This document shows, piece by piece, positions 17,139-25,723 of a stretch of DNA of 64,000 nucleotides. The stretch is taken from the NCBI RefSeq assembly GCF_001279525.1, contig NZ_LGDY01000119.1:9349-73348 (forward strand), read 5' to 3'. The notes below the pieces were generated by a model, which made no database searches, was not told where the DNA came from, and worked only from the letters and a program-made list of their open reading frames with translations. Source of the stretch: Nocardia sp. NRRL S-836. GTDB taxonomy: Bacteria > Actinomycetota > Actinomycetes > Mycobacteriales > Pseudonocardiaceae. The number at the start of each line of letters is the position of its first letter. The first letter of the stretch is position 1. A program made the position numbers and the translations under genes.

Positions 17139-18245
17139 GTGAAGCTGCTGTTCGTCACCCTCTTCGGCCACGGCCACCTCACCCCGACGTTGCCGCTGGT
17201 CGAGGAGGTGACCCGGCGCGGCCACGAGGTCTGGTACGCGACCGCCGCCGAGCACGCCGACGCGGTCACGGCGGCGGGCGCGCGCTGGCTGGAACTGCCC
17301 GCGCTGCCGCCGTTCCAGCCGAAGACCGCGAACCCGGTCGACGAGTGGTTCCCGCACTACTTCGCCGCGATGGCCGCGATCCACCCGGTGCTGCTCGACC
17401 ACTGCCGCCGCGACCGGCCCGACGTGGTCTGCTACGACGCCACGAACTGGCCCGCACGGGTGGTGGCACGGCAGCTGGACATCCCGGCGGTGCGGACCGT
17501 GCCGCACTTCGTGTCCAACGAGCACTTCCGGCTGATGGACCCCGCGATCGCCTGGGCGGTCGAGGAACCGTGCGCGCGGTTCGCGGCGGAGCAGGGCGTC
17601 GAGCTCGACGTGACGAGCACGCTGGACGCGCCGGAGGAGTGCAGCATCGTGCTGGTGCCACGGGAGTTCCAGCCGGCCGGGGACACCTTCGACGAAACCT
17701 GCCACTTCGTCGGCCCGCTGCTGGGCCGCCGCCTGGACGAGCGGTGGTCGCCGCGTCACGACCTGCCGCTGCTCTACGTCTCGCTCGGCTCGCTGCTCAG
17801 CGACGAGGACTTCTACCGCGCGTGTGTCGAGCAGTTCGGCGACGGCGCGTGGCAGGTCGCGTTGAGCGCCCGCGCCGACCTCGGACCGCTGCCGGACACG
17901 ATCGACGTGCGCCCGTGGTTCCCGCAGCCCGCGGTCCTCCGGCACGCGGCCGTGTTCGTCACGCACGGCGGCATGAACTCCACGATGGAGGCCCTGCACG
18001 CCGGTGTGCCGCTGGTGGTCGTCCCGCAGACGCCCGAGCAGGTGAGCAACGCCGACCACCTCACCGCGCTGGGACTGGGCGAGCGCGTGCGCGACCTCGC
18101 GGAGCTGCGCGCGGTGGTCGACCGGGTCGCGGCCAGCGACCGCATCCGGGGCAACGTCGACCGGATGCGGGCCGCTGTCCGCGGTGGCGGCGGCGTGGAG
18201 CGCGCCGCCGACCTCGTGCTCAGCCGAGCACCTCGCGGAGCTTGA
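17139..18245 (+). CDS. MGT-type GT1 glycosyltransferase
   Basis: A 368-residue GT-B-fold, UDP-sugar-dependent transferase related to macrolide and flavonoid glucosyltransferases. The N-terminal acceptor domain begins L-F-V-T-L-F-G-H-G-H-L-T-P-T-L-P-L, with His in the position of the catalytic base. The C-terminal donor domain carries V-F-V-T-H-G-G-M-N-S-T-M-E-A-L-H-A-G-V-P-L-V-V-V-P-Q, the standard donor-binding motif. GTG 17139 with AGGA eight bases upstream is preferred over TTG 17103. The 3' end overlaps the convergent hydrolase gene by 26 bp. No biosynthetic cluster surrounds it; self-protection or lipid glycosylation are possibilities. Confidence 0.88.
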   Translation: MKLLFVTLFGHGHLTPTLPLVEEVTRRGHEVWYATAAEHADAVTAAGARWLELPALPPFQPKTANPVDEWFPHYFAAMAAIHPVLLDHCRRDRPDVVCYDATNWPARVVARQLDIPAVRTVPHFVSNEHFRLMDPAIAWAVEEPCARFAAEQGVELDVTSTLDAPEECSIVLVPREFQPAGDTFDETCHFVGPLLGRRLDERWSPRHDLPLLYVSLGSLLSDEDFYRACVEQFGDGAWQVALSARADLGPLPDTIDVRPWFPQPAVLRHAAVFVTHGGMNSTMEALHAGVPLVVVPQTPEQVSNADHLTALGLGERVRDLAELRAVVDRVAASDRIRGNVDRMRAAVRGGGGVERAADLVLSRAPRGA

Positions 18246-19062
18246 CCGCGAACTCCTCCGGCTTGCCCGCGTAGCCGAACTCACCGCCCATGAAGCCTCC
18301 GTGGTGGCTCGGGAACACGACCGCCTCCTGGCCGAGCAACCGTGCGGTGTGGATGGCCGTGCGCGCGGTGAAGGCGTTGCCGGTCTCCTCGCCGACCGCG
18401 ATCACGACACGGGTCGGCGCGGCCTTGAGGTCGTCGACGCGCGGGTAGTAGTCGGTGATCGCCAGTGACGACGTGCCGAGCAACGGGTCGTCGCGCTTGC
18501 CGTCGTCCTCGGCCGGCATGCCGAACTGGGCCGGGTCCGGTGCGGGCAGCGCGAAGTACTCGTCGGTGTACTCGCCCTGCCACGAGCTCATCTGGATGAA
18601 CGCCGCCATGCCCGCGCCGCCGCCCTTGGCCTGGTAGATCGCCATGAACCCGTCACGCGCGCGCCGGGTCGCGGCCGCGTCGGGCAGCACGTCGATGATC
18701 GGCGGCTCGTGGGCGACGAGCGTGACCACGTCGTCCGGATAGGACGCGACGAGCTCCAGCGCCGTGACCGCGCCACCGCTGGAGGCGAACAGGTCGACCG
18801 GCCCGCCGACGGCCTGCATGACCGCGTGCACGTCCGCCGCCTGCGTTTCGGGCGTGTTGTCGGTGCGGCCGTCCGAGCGCGTGCTGCGGCCGAGACCGCG
18901 CGGGTCGTAGGTGATCACCTTGCGGTCGGGGAACTGCGCGCGCAACGCCGTGAAGCCGCTGGCGTCCATCGGCTGCCCGATCATCATCAACGGCCGGCCG
19001 CCCTCGCCCTCCACGTCGTAGGCGATGGCGGCGCCGCCGGTGTCCAGGATGTGAGTTGTCAT
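18220..19062 (-). CDS. Alpha/beta-hydrolase
   Basis: A 280-residue alpha/beta-hydrolase. The strand and oxyanion segment G-R-P-L-M-M-I-G-Q-P-M-D is followed by V-I-T-Y-D-P-R-G-L-G-R-S, the nucleophile elbow F-A-S-S-G-G-A-V (Ser about 97) and a late H-H-G-G motif with the catalytic His. The likely substrate is an ester or epoxide-type small molecule; it could also be a haloperoxidase-like protein. I prefer ATG 19062 to ATG 19068 because GGGGAG is then seven bases away. Its 3' end overlaps the convergent glycosyltransferase gene. Confidence 0.85.
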   Translation of the reverse strand: MTTHILDTGGAAIAYDVEGEGGRPLMMIGQPMDASGFTALRAQFPDRKVITYDPRGLGRSTRSDGRTDNTPETQAADVHAVMQAVGGPVDLFASSGGAVTALELVASYPDDVVTLVAHEPPIIDVLPDAAATRRARDGFMAIYQAKGGGAGMAAFIQMSSWQGEYTDEYFALPAPDPAQFGMPAEDDGKRDDPLLGTSSLAITDYYPRVDDLKAAPTRVVIAVGEETGNAFTARTAIHTARLLGQEAVVFPSHHGGFMGGEFGYAGKPEEFAVKLREVLG

Positions 19063-19172
19063 GATCATCTCCCCAGTGGATTGATGGCGTGAGCAGCGTA
19101 GTCACAGACGTGAACTCCGCTGGGCTGACAAGCCGATCGACCTGGGCGGATTCCGCTGATATCAAAGATCGC

Positions 19173-19892
19173 ATGACCCGAACAGCAGTGGTGACCGGCG
19201 GCGGCACCGGCATCGGCAGGGCGGTTGCGGCGCGGCTCGTGGAGCAGGGCCTCGACGTCGTGGTCACCGGCCGCCGCGAGGACGTGCTCAAGGCCGCGGC
19301 CGACGAGATCGGTGCGCGCGCGGTGGTGTTCGACGCCGCCGACCCCGACGCCGTCCAGAACGCGCTCGACGACCTTCCGTCCCAGGTGGACGTACTGGTC
19401 AACAACGCGGGCGGCAACATGACCCGCCGCCTGCCCGCACCGCAGAACCTGGCCGACGTGCGCGACCTGTGGATCGCCAACTACGAGTCCAACGTCATCA
19501 GCGCCGTGCTCGTCACGACCGCACTCGAACCGCGGCTGGCCGACAACGCCCGCGTGGTCACGATCGGTTCCATCGCGGGCCGGCGCGGCTCCGGTGCCTA
19601 CGGCGCGGCGAAGTCGGCGGTCGAGGCGTGGACGGCGGACCTGGCGTTCGCGCTGGGAGGGCGCGGGATCACGGTCAACGTGGTGTCACCCGGCGTCATC
19701 GAGGACACCGAGTTCTTCGGCGGCACGCTGTCGGAGGAGCGCCGCAAGAAGCTGGTCGGCAACCCCGCCAACGGCCGTGCGGGCACCCCCGCCGACGTGG
19801 CCGCCGCGGTGACGTTCCTGACGAGCCCCGAGGCCGGGCACGTCACCGCCCAGGTCATCGGTGTGAACGGCGGAGCCGGGCTCGGACGCTGA
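19173..19892 (+). CDS. Short-chain dehydrogenase/reductase
   Basis: A 239-residue classical SDR. It has the cofactor motif V-T-G-G-G-T-G-I-G-R (about 7-16), the structural N-N-A-G-G (about 76), the catalytic Ser in I-G-S-I-A-G and the Y-G-A-A-K pair (Tyr/Lys about 146/150), then V-S-P-G-V-I. The Arg after the first strand (T-G-R-R) favours NADP(H). It lies divergent from the hydrolase gene with about 110 bp between them. Its last 38 bases overlap the convergent DedA gene. Substrate unknown. Confidence 0.9.
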   Translation: MTRTAVVTGGGTGIGRAVAARLVEQGLDVVVTGRREDVLKAAADEIGARAVVFDAADPDAVQNALDDLPSQVDVLVNNAGGNMTRRLPAPQNLADVRDLWIANYESNVISAVLVTTALEPRLADNARVVTIGSIAGRRGSGAYGAAKSAVEAWTADLAFALGGRGITVNVVSPGVIEDTEFFGGTLSEERRKKLVGNPANGRAGTPADVAAAVTFLTSPEAGHVTAQVIGVNGGAGLGR

Positions 19893-20454
19893 ACCCGATC
19901 ACCGCCACCAGCACGACGAGCAGCGCGACCCAGGAGAACCCGGCGAGGTAGCGCTCGGCCGCCTCGCCGACGAAGTAGACCGCCGCCGTCGTGCCGCCGG
20001 CCCACGCGATGCCGCCCAGAGCGTTGGCCAGCAGGAACTTCCCGTAGTGCATGCCCATCGTGGCCGCGAGCGGACCGGACAGGATCCGCAGCAACGCCAC
20101 GAACCGGCCGAAGAACACCGCCCAGGCGCCGTACCGCTCGAACAGCGCCTGGGCGCGGCCGACCTTCCCCGCGTCGAAGTGCCGGGGGAACTTCGCCCCG
20201 GCCCAGGCGAAGATGCGCGGCCCGAACCGCTTGCCCAGCGCGTAGCCGACGCTGTCACCGATGATCGCGCCCGCCGACGCGCACACACCGACGAGCACCG
20301 GGTTGACGCCGTCGTGGTGCGAGGCCAGCAACGCGGCCGTGACGAGCACGATCTCGCCGGGCAGCGGGATGCCGACGCTCTCCAGGCCGACGACCAGGCC
20401 CACGACGAGGTAGACCAGCAGCGGCGGGACCGTCTGAAGCCAGTGGGACAGCAC
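19855..20454 (-). CDS. DedA-family membrane protein
   Basis: A 199-residue polytopic protein of the DedA/SNARE-associated family, thought to flip undecaprenyl phosphate or other lipids and to maintain proton motive force. Motifs include E-S-V-G-I-P-L-P-G-E near residue 25, G-D-S-V-G-Y-A-L-G-K-R-F-G and the re-entrant F-x-R-F-V-x-x-x-R-x-x-x-x-x-x-A-G motif (F-F-G-R-F-V-A-L-L-R-I-L-S-G-P-L-A). GTG 20454 gives the family-standard N-terminus; the frame further upstream runs into the divergent gene. The last 38 bases overlap the SDR gene on the other strand. Confidence 0.9.
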   Translation of the reverse strand: MLSHWLQTVPPLLVYLVVGLVVGLESVGIPLPGEIVLVTAALLASHHDGVNPVLVGVCASAGAIIGDSVGYALGKRFGPRIFAWAGAKFPRHFDAGKVGRAQALFERYGAWAVFFGRFVALLRILSGPLAATMGMHYGKFLLANALGGIAWAGGTTAAVYFVGEAAERYLAGFSWVALLVVLVAVIGFSVRARLRRSHR

Positions 20455-20563
20455 GCCCGCGATCTTCCCCCGGCACGCCGGGATCGGCCACGCGTGCCGG
20501 TGCGGCGGTCTGCTAGACGTGATCGTCTCGATACGATGCCGATCATCGGAACGAGGGGGCGTT

Positions 20564-22672
20564 GTGACGAGCCAGTTCGGCTTACTGCTGCGGCAATGGC
20601 GGCAGCGGGCGGGATTGAGCCAGGAGGCGCTCGCACAGCGTGCGGCCGTCGGCATCCGCACGGTGCGAGGGCTGGAGACGGGGGAGCGCACCGACCCGCG
20701 GATGGGCACGGTGCGGTCGCTGGCCGACGCGCTGGAGCTGACCGGCGCCGAGCGGGCGGAGCTGTTCAGCGCCGCGGGGCGGTCGGAACCCGTGGTCGCG
20801 GACGTCGTGCGGCCGTTCGACCCGCTGGCCGAGGCCGTCGCGGCGTTGAAGACCGCCGTCGAGGGCCGCTGGCGGCGTGAAGAGGAACAGCGCCAGGTCC
20901 ACGACCCGGTGCCGTTGCCGGTGCGGTGGACGGCGGCACCGCCCGCGTTGACCGACAGCTGGCTGAACATCGGCGGCGAGGTGGCGCTCGACGGGCGGCT
21001 GGACCAGGTCGTCGAGGTCTACCGGCGGGTCGGGTCGCGGCGGCTGGTCGTGCTGGGCAGGGCCGGATCCGGCAAGACGGTCCTGACCACGCGGTTCGTG
21101 CTGGACCTGCTGGCCGAGCAGAGCGACCCGGTGCCGGTGATCTTCAGCCTCGGCGCGTGGAACCCGCGCCGGACGGGCTTGCGGGACTGGCTGGCCGAGC
21201 AGCTCGAACGCGACCACCCCTTCCTGTCCGGTCCCGGGCCCGGCGGCGGGACGCTGGCCTCGGCACTGGTCGACGCCCAGCGGGTGCTGCCGGTGCTCGA
21301 CGGGTTCGACGAGCTCGCGCACGGGCTGCACCGGCCGGCGCTGGTCGCGTTGAACACCACAACGCTGCCGCTGGTGCTGACCAGCCGGGTGGACGAGTAC
21401 CGCGACGCCGTGTCCGGCACCGACGTGCTGACCTCGGCCGCGGCGGTCGTGCTGGCGGAGCTGTCGCCCGACGACGTCGCGCAGTACCTACCGCGCACGA
21501 CCAGGCGGGCCGGTGCGTGGGACCCCGTGCTCGCCGCGGTCGCCGCGGGCGGGCCGCTGGCCGAGGTGCTGAGCACGCCGCTGATGGTGGCGCTGGCCCG
21601 CCGGATCCACAGCGACACACCGGACCACCCGCCGGCCGAGCTGCTGGCGTTCGACTCGGCCGACGCCGTCGAGCGGCACCTGCTCGGCAGCTTCGTGCCC
21701 GCCGTCTACGAGGAACGGGCCGACGCCCAGCGCTGGCTCGGGTACCTGGCCGACCACCTGACCCGGCTCGGCACCCACGACCTCGCCTGGTGGCAGCTCG
21801 GCACGTCGGCGCGGCGCGGTGCCGCGGTGATCGGGCTGGGCGTGGGGGTCGCCGTCGGCGGCGCCGACATGCTGATCGAGGCACTGCTGATCCGGACCGT
21901 GAACATCAGGCTGGTGCTGTTCGGGACCATGATCGCGCTGGTCACGGGCGTGCTGTTCGGGTTGGTGCACCGCCGGGTCGCGCCGCTGCTGCCGGTGCGC
22001 ACGCGGCTGCGGTTGCGTGGCCGGTTCGGGCCGCACGTGTGGTCGCGGTTCCTGCTCGGGCTGTGCTTCGGCGGGTTGATCGGTGCCGGGTACGGGCTGG
22101 TGCGCGCGTTGGCGTGGTGGTGGGTGAACCCGGACTACCGGCTGTCGGGCGGGGTGCTGGTCGACAGCGGGGTGTTCGCGGTGGTGTTCGGCGTGGGGGC
22201 GGGTCTGGTGTTCGGGCTGGTCGCCGCCGTGGAGGCACCGCTGGACGTGCGCGCGGCCGGGTCGCCGTTCGGGCTGCTGCGGGCGAACCGGTCCGCGGTG
22301 CTCGCGATGGTCGTCGTGGGCGTGCCGGTGTTCGCGGTGTTCGTCGCCTTCGGGACCGGGGTGCTGGCGCTGTCGGTGATCGGCCCGGCCGGGTTCGCGG
22401 TCGCGTGGAGCCCGGTGACCGGTCTCGCGGTCGGGCTCGTCGGCGGGGTCGGCGGCGGCCTGGCCTACGTGCTGAGCCTGACCGCGTGGGGCCAGTGGCT
22501 CGTGTTCGCCCGCGTGTGGCTGCCGCTGACCGGACGGCTGCCGTGGGCGCTGCCGGCGTTCCTCGGCGACGCCTACCGGCGTGGCGTGCTGCGCCGCGCG
22601 GGGGCGGTCTACCAGTTCCGGCACGCCCGGCTGCAGGAGCACCTCGCGGCCGGTTACCGGCATTCGCGCTGA
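20564..22672 (+). CDS. HTH-NACHT NTPase with C-terminal membrane region
   Basis: A 702-residue STAND-type protein with three parts. An XRE-like helix-turn-helix (about 5-60: L-S-Q-E-A-L-A-Q-R-A-A-V-G-I-R-T-V-R-G-L-E-T-G) comes first. A NACHT NTPase domain (about 150-430) has Walker A G-R-A-G-S-G-K-T and Walker B V-L-D-G-F-D-E-L. The C-terminus (about 425-665) holds roughly six to eight hydrophobic helices and ends with a short Arg/His-rich tail. GTG 20564 follows a GAGGGGG ribosome site. NACHT-STAND proteins act as NTP-driven switches in signalling or antiphage defence; the combination with a DNA-binding domain and a polytopic membrane region suggests a membrane-tethered sensor or regulator. 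Function is not known. Confidence 0.83.
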   Translation: MTSQFGLLLRQWRQRAGLSQEALAQRAAVGIRTVRGLETGERTDPRMGTVRSLADALELTGAERAELFSAAGRSEPVVADVVRPFDPLAEAVAALKTAVEGRWRREEEQRQVHDPVPLPVRWTAAPPALTDSWLNIGGEVALDGRLDQVVEVYRRVGSRRLVVLGRAGSGKTVLTTRFVLDLLAEQSDPVPVIFSLGAWNPRRTGLRDWLAEQLERDHPFLSGPGPGGGTLASALVDAQRVLPVLDGFDELAHGLHRPALVALNTTTLPLVLTSRVDEYRDAVSGTDVLTSAAAVVLAELSPDDVAQYLPRTTRRAGAWDPVLAAVAAGGPLAEVLSTPLMVALARRIHSDTPDHPPAELLAFDSADAVERHLLGSFVPAVYEERADAQRWLGYLADHLTRLGTHDLAWWQLGTSARRGAAVIGLGVGVAVGGADMLIEALLIRTVNIRLVLFGTMIALVTGVLFGLVHRRVAPLLPVRTRLRLRGRFGPHVWSRFLLGLCFGGLIGAGYGLVRALAWWWVNPDYRLSGGVLVDSGVFAVVFGVGAGLVFGLVAAVEAPLDVRAAGSPFGLLRANRSAVLAMVVVGVPVFAVFVAFGTGVLALSVIGPAGFAVAWSPVTGLAVGLVGGVGGGLAYVLSLTAWGQWLVFARVWLPLTGRLPWALPAFLGDAYRRGVLRRAGAVYQFRHARLQEHLAAGYRHSR

Positions 22673-22771
22673 TCAGACCGACCGGCCACAAGTGGCCGGT
22701 CGGCTGGCCTGTCCCTCGTCCCGTCCGGCTGTGATCGTGTGCCGGGCCGGACGAGGGAGGGGAACTCAGGG

Positions 22772-24115
22772 GTGTCAGGCAACGATTCGCCGAGCGCGGT
22801 GAACTGGGAGGCGTACAGCCACTCGGAGCTGCACCAGATGCTGTGGCAGGACGCCGATGTCGGGTCCGTGAGCAAGGTGGCCGACGAGTGGACCGCGCAC
22901 CGCGCCGCTCTGGCCACGCACGCGGAGGTGCTGAGGGAGCAGCGGGCGGCGCTGCTCGGGGACTGGCAGGGGGTGGCCGCGGAGGAGGCCGCCGCGCGGC
23001 TGGGGGCGCTGGCCGACCGGATCGAGAAGATCGGCGCACTGGCGGAGGCCGGGCAGCGGGCGGCGCAGGACGCGGCGGACGCGCTGGCCGCGGCACGGGC
23101 CGCGATGCCACCGCCTCCCGCCGTGCCGCCGGTGGGGGACGGGATGACGGCCGCGCCGGGCACCGCCGGTCCGGCGGGCTTCGGGGCGGGGCCGGCCGTG
23201 CCGGGTCTGCCGCGCGTGCCGGACGCCGGTCCGGGTGCTCCGGGCGTGCCACCCGTGCCGGACGCGGTCGGTTCGGCGGGATTTGCGGCCGGTCCGGGTG
23301 CGCTGGGTCTGCCGCGTGTCCCCGATGCGGTCGGTCCGGCGGGATTTGCGGCCGGTCCGGGTGCTCCCGGTCTGTCGCGCGTGCCGGATGCGGTCGGTCC
23401 CGCGGGGTTCGGTGGGGGACCAGCAGCGCTGGGCCTGCCGCCCGCGCCGGACGCGTTCCGGCCCGCGGGGTTCAGCCTGCCGTCGGCGCCCGCGTTCAGC
23501 CCGGCCCCGTTCAGCCTGCCGTCGGCGCCGAGCTTCGCGCCGCAGCTGCCGCAACCGGTCAGCCCGGGCTCCACCGGCATCAGCTTCTTCTTCACCGTCG
23601 GGTCGGCCGACCAGCAGAAGGCGCAGGCCGTCCGCGCGATGCAGACCTACGAGTCGAGCCTCAACGGCAGCAGCCGCCTGATCGACGACGCCCGTGGCGC
23701 GGTGCCGCAGCCCGCCACCACCACGTCGGTGCCGCCGCCACCGCGCGCCAGCCAGAAGGCGCCGACCGGGGTGCCGTGGCAGCGCCTGACCGGCGGCGGT
23801 GGTGGTGGAAGCGCGGTGCGGGCCGGGGTCGTGAGTGCTCCGGTGCCAGCGGTCGCGAACGGGCCCGCCCCGCTCGCTCCCGGGATGCGGGCCGGTGTCG
23901 TGCTCGGCGCGACGGGCGGTCCCGCCGGACTCACCGGGTCGATCGGTGAGGCGAACGCACGGGGCCAGGCGCAGAACGGCGCGATGGCGCCGCCGCCGAG
24001 CGGGGCGCGCGGGGACGACGAGCAGGAGCACCAGAACCAGATGCCCACGCTGGACCACGGGTTGTTCGAGCTGGACGAGCGGGCGTGCCCGCCGGTGATC
24101 GGGGTGGAGGCGTGA
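22772..24115 (+). CDS. PPE-like protein with Pro/Gly repeats (ESX-type)
   Basis: A 447-residue protein that opens the ESX-type operon. The N-terminal region (about 8-115) is a helical hairpin with W-Q-D-A and Q-x-x-x-L-x-G-D-W-Q-G-x-A-A-E-E-A, resembling PPE/WXG100-family partners of type VII secretion. Residues about 125-235 are Pro/Gly/Ala-rich with a tandem 21-residue unit (V-P-D-A-V-G-P-A-G-F-A-A-G-P-G), and the rest is low-complexity with a short acidic C-terminal segment. GTG 22772 follows a GGGAGGGG ribosome site. The stop overlaps the next start (GTGA). Secretion is inferred from family resemblance and operon company. Confidence 0.7.
   Translation: MSGNDSPSAVNWEAYSHSELHQMLWQDADVGSVSKVADEWTAHRAALATHAEVLREQRAALLGDWQGVAAEEAAARLGALADRIEKIGALAEAGQRAAQDAADALAAARAAMPPPPAVPPVGDGMTAAPGTAGPAGFGAGPAVPGLPRVPDAGPGAPGVPPVPDAVGSAGFAAGPGALGLPRVPDAVGPAGFAAGPGAPGLSRVPDAVGPAGFGGGPAALGLPPAPDAFRPAGFSLPSAPAFSPAPFSLPSAPSFAPQLPQPVSPGSTGISFFFTVGSADQQKAQAVRAMQTYESSLNGSSRLIDDARGAVPQPATTTSVPPPPRASQKAPTGVPWQRLTGGGGGGSAVRAGVVSAPVPAVANGPAPLAPGMRAGVVLGATGGPAGLTGSIGEANARGQAQNGAMAPPPSGARGDDEQEHQNQMPTLDHGLFELDERACPPVIGVEA
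23217..23445. repeat. 63-bp coding repeats in the PPE-like gene
   Basis: The segment GCGGGATTTGCGGCCGGTCC occurs at 23276 and again at 23339, exactly 63 bp apart, with more diverged copies on either side. The unit encodes a 21-residue Pro/Gly-rich repeat. Confidence 0.7.
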
Positions 24116-24420
24116 ACGGGTACGAGGTGGCGCCGGAGTCGCTGGCCGACCGGGTCAGGACGCTGACGCGGCTCGCGGAGCTGACGGGTCAGCTGGTCGC
24201 GACGGCGAGCCGCCTGGCGGAGAGGGAGCCGCCGCTGGGCACGGCGCCGCCGGCGAGGGAGCTGGCGCGGCGGCTGACGGCGGCGGCCGGGCAGACGGGG
24301 CTCGCCGGTGAGGTGGGCGCGGCCGAGCGGGAGGTGCGCGAGTTCGAACGCATGCTCGCCGCGATCAGGACCACCTACGTCGACGCCGACGAGCGACCGG
24401 TGGCGGAGGAGCGGGCGTGA
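24112..24420 (+). CDS. EspC-like/WXG-type small helical protein
   Basis: A 102-residue all-helical protein translated from GTG 24112 inside the preceding stop (GTGA). Long amphipathic helices (about 15-45 and 60-90) separated by a short turn give the hairpin shape of ESX secreted substrates, but no W-x-G is present. The position between PPE-like and EspG-like genes suggests an ESX-secretion-associated substrate or partner. Function inferred from context only. Confidence 0.55.
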   Translation: MNGYEVAPESLADRVRTLTRLAELTGQLVATASRLAEREPPLGTAPPARELARRLTAAAGQTGLAGEVGAAEREVREFERMLAAIRTTYVDADERPVAEERA

Positions 24421-25088
24421 CGGCGGTCGAGTGCGAGGTGGCGTTCGACCTCGTGGAGATGGACCTGCTCGCGACGCACGCCGGGGTGCGGTGGCCGTTC
24501 CCGTTGCGGGTGCCGTCGTTCGGGCGGCTGGAGAGCGAACGCGTCGAGCTCCTCGCGGAAGCGGCACGGGGGTTGCAGGCGCGTGGCCTGGCCACCGCCC
24601 ACGGACCGGCGGGCCTCGCGCAGGACCTGGTCGACGCGCTGCGCGAGTACCGGGCCGCGGTCGACCTGGTGGTCGTCGGCGCCGGGACGACGGGTGCCGT
24701 CGCGCTGGTGCACGGCCACCGCGCCGCGGTGTGCCGCCAGGAGCTGAGCAGCAGCACGGTCAGGGCGGCGGTCGTGGACGCGGCGGAGCTGAGCGACGAG
24801 CTCGCGGCGCTGGTTCCGCACGTGCGGGCGGCGCAGACGATGCCGCTCACCGTGGCGCCGGGGCGGGAACGCGACGGGCTCGCCGGGCTCTTCCCCGCGC
24901 CGGGGCAGGGCCAGGCCGGGGCGGTGAGCAGGGGTGGGACCCGGATCGCGGAAGTGTCCTGGTTGGACAGTGCGAGGGGCAGGGTGCGGGTGGACGTGGG
25001 CGCCGACGGCTGGCTCAGCGTCAACCCGATGAGGCACAACGAGGTCGTCCGCGCGATCGGTGAGATCGCGGCGGTCGCCAGGACGTAG
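24417..25088 (+). CDS. EspG-like ESX secretion-associated chaperone
   Basis: A 223-residue protein matching the EspG family layout: an N-terminal strand (V-A-F-D-L-V-E-M-D-L-L), helix E-R-V-E-L-L-A-E-A-A-R-G-L-Q-A-R-G-L-A, a central sheet (V-D-L-V-V-V-G-A-G), and a C-terminal strand-helix segment (W-L-D-S-A-R-G-R-V-R-V-D-V ... V-N-P-M). EspG proteins are cytosolic chaperones that bind the tip of PE-PPE pairs for type VII export, which suits the PPE-like gene two positions upstream. Start GTG 24417 overlaps the previous stop by 4 bp. Confidence 0.75.
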   Translation: MTAVECEVAFDLVEMDLLATHAGVRWPFPLRVPSFGRLESERVELLAEAARGLQARGLATAHGPAGLAQDLVDALREYRAAVDLVVVGAGTTGAVALVHGHRAAVCRQELSSSTVRAAVVDAAELSDELAALVPHVRAAQTMPLTVAPGRERDGLAGLFPAPGQGQAGAVSRGGTRIAEVSWLDSARGRVRVDVGADGWLSVNPMRHNEVVRAIGEIAAVART

Positions 25089-25097
25089 GAGGGGGAC

Positions 25098-25433
25098 ATG
25101 GAAGCAGCGCAGTGGCTGGCGGACTACCAGGAACGGTTGGAGCGGGTGGCGTACGGGGCACGGGCGGCGAGCGCGTCGCTGAACGAGGTGGGGGCGAGTG
25201 CGACGTCACCGCGGGGTGAGGTCACGGTGTCGGTGAACGCGGCGGGGGTGCTGGGCGACGTCCGGCTCACGCCCGCGGCGCGCAAGCTCGACGTGGACGC
25301 GCTGGCGGTGCTCATCGTCAGCACGGCCCGCGAGGCGCAGCGGATGGCGGGGGAGCGGATGACCGAGGTCATGGCGAGCTACCTCGGCGAGGGCGACGCG
25401 CTGCAGCGGATCGTGGCGGAGGTGCGGCGATGA
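25098..25433 (+). CDS. YbaB/EbfC-family protein
   Basis: A 111-residue protein with the YbaB/EbfC pattern: an N-terminal helix, then a central sheet (G-E-V-T-V-S-V-N-A-A-G-V-L-G-D-V-R-L) and a C-terminal helical arm (about 70-111). YbaB proteins are dimeric nucleoid-associated DNA binders; copies embedded in ESX-like loci are common in this order and may have been recruited to secretion. A 9-base gap with GGAGGGGGAC is the only non-overlapping junction in the operon. Confidence 0.8.
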   Translation: MEAAQWLADYQERLERVAYGARAASASLNEVGASATSPRGEVTVSVNAAGVLGDVRLTPAARKLDVDALAVLIVSTAREAQRMAGERMTEVMASYLGEGDALQRIVAEVRR

Positions 25434-25723
25434 CCTTCACCGTCGACCACGAGCAGTTGCGCGCCCACGCGGGCGACCTCGCCAAGCACGCCGACCAGTT
25501 GGCGGAGACCCGGCTGCCGCAGGAGCTCGGCCAGGAGTCGCTGGGGCAGTTCGCGCAGTTCCTGACGGCCGGGCTGGGCGGGGCGATGACCAGGACCGCC
25601 GAGGCGTTCGCCCACGTCGCGTCCACAATGGACAAGGTCGGCGCGGGCATGCGCCGGACCGCGGAGCACTACCAGCGCACGGACGACGCCAACGCGGTCA
25701 GCTTCGACGGGGTGAACGCGTGA
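25430..25723 (+). CDS. EspC-like ESX secretion-associated protein
   Basis: A 97-residue helical-hairpin protein beginning M-T-F-T-V-D-H-E-Q-L-R-A-H-A-G-D-L, typical of ESX-1 secretion-associated EspC/DUF2580 proteins, with a second helix containing A-H-V-A-S-T-M-D-K-V and the terminal segment R-R-T-A-E-H-Y-Q-R-T-D-D, where E-H-Y-x-x-T-D occupies the place of the type VII secretion motif (YxxxD/E). It overlaps both neighbours by 4 bp. A secreted substrate role is inferred. Confidence 0.72.
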   Translation: MTFTVDHEQLRAHAGDLAKHADQLAETRLPQELGQESLGQFAQFLTAGLGGAMTRTAEAFAHVASTMDKVGAGMRRTAEHYQRTDDANAVSFDGVNA

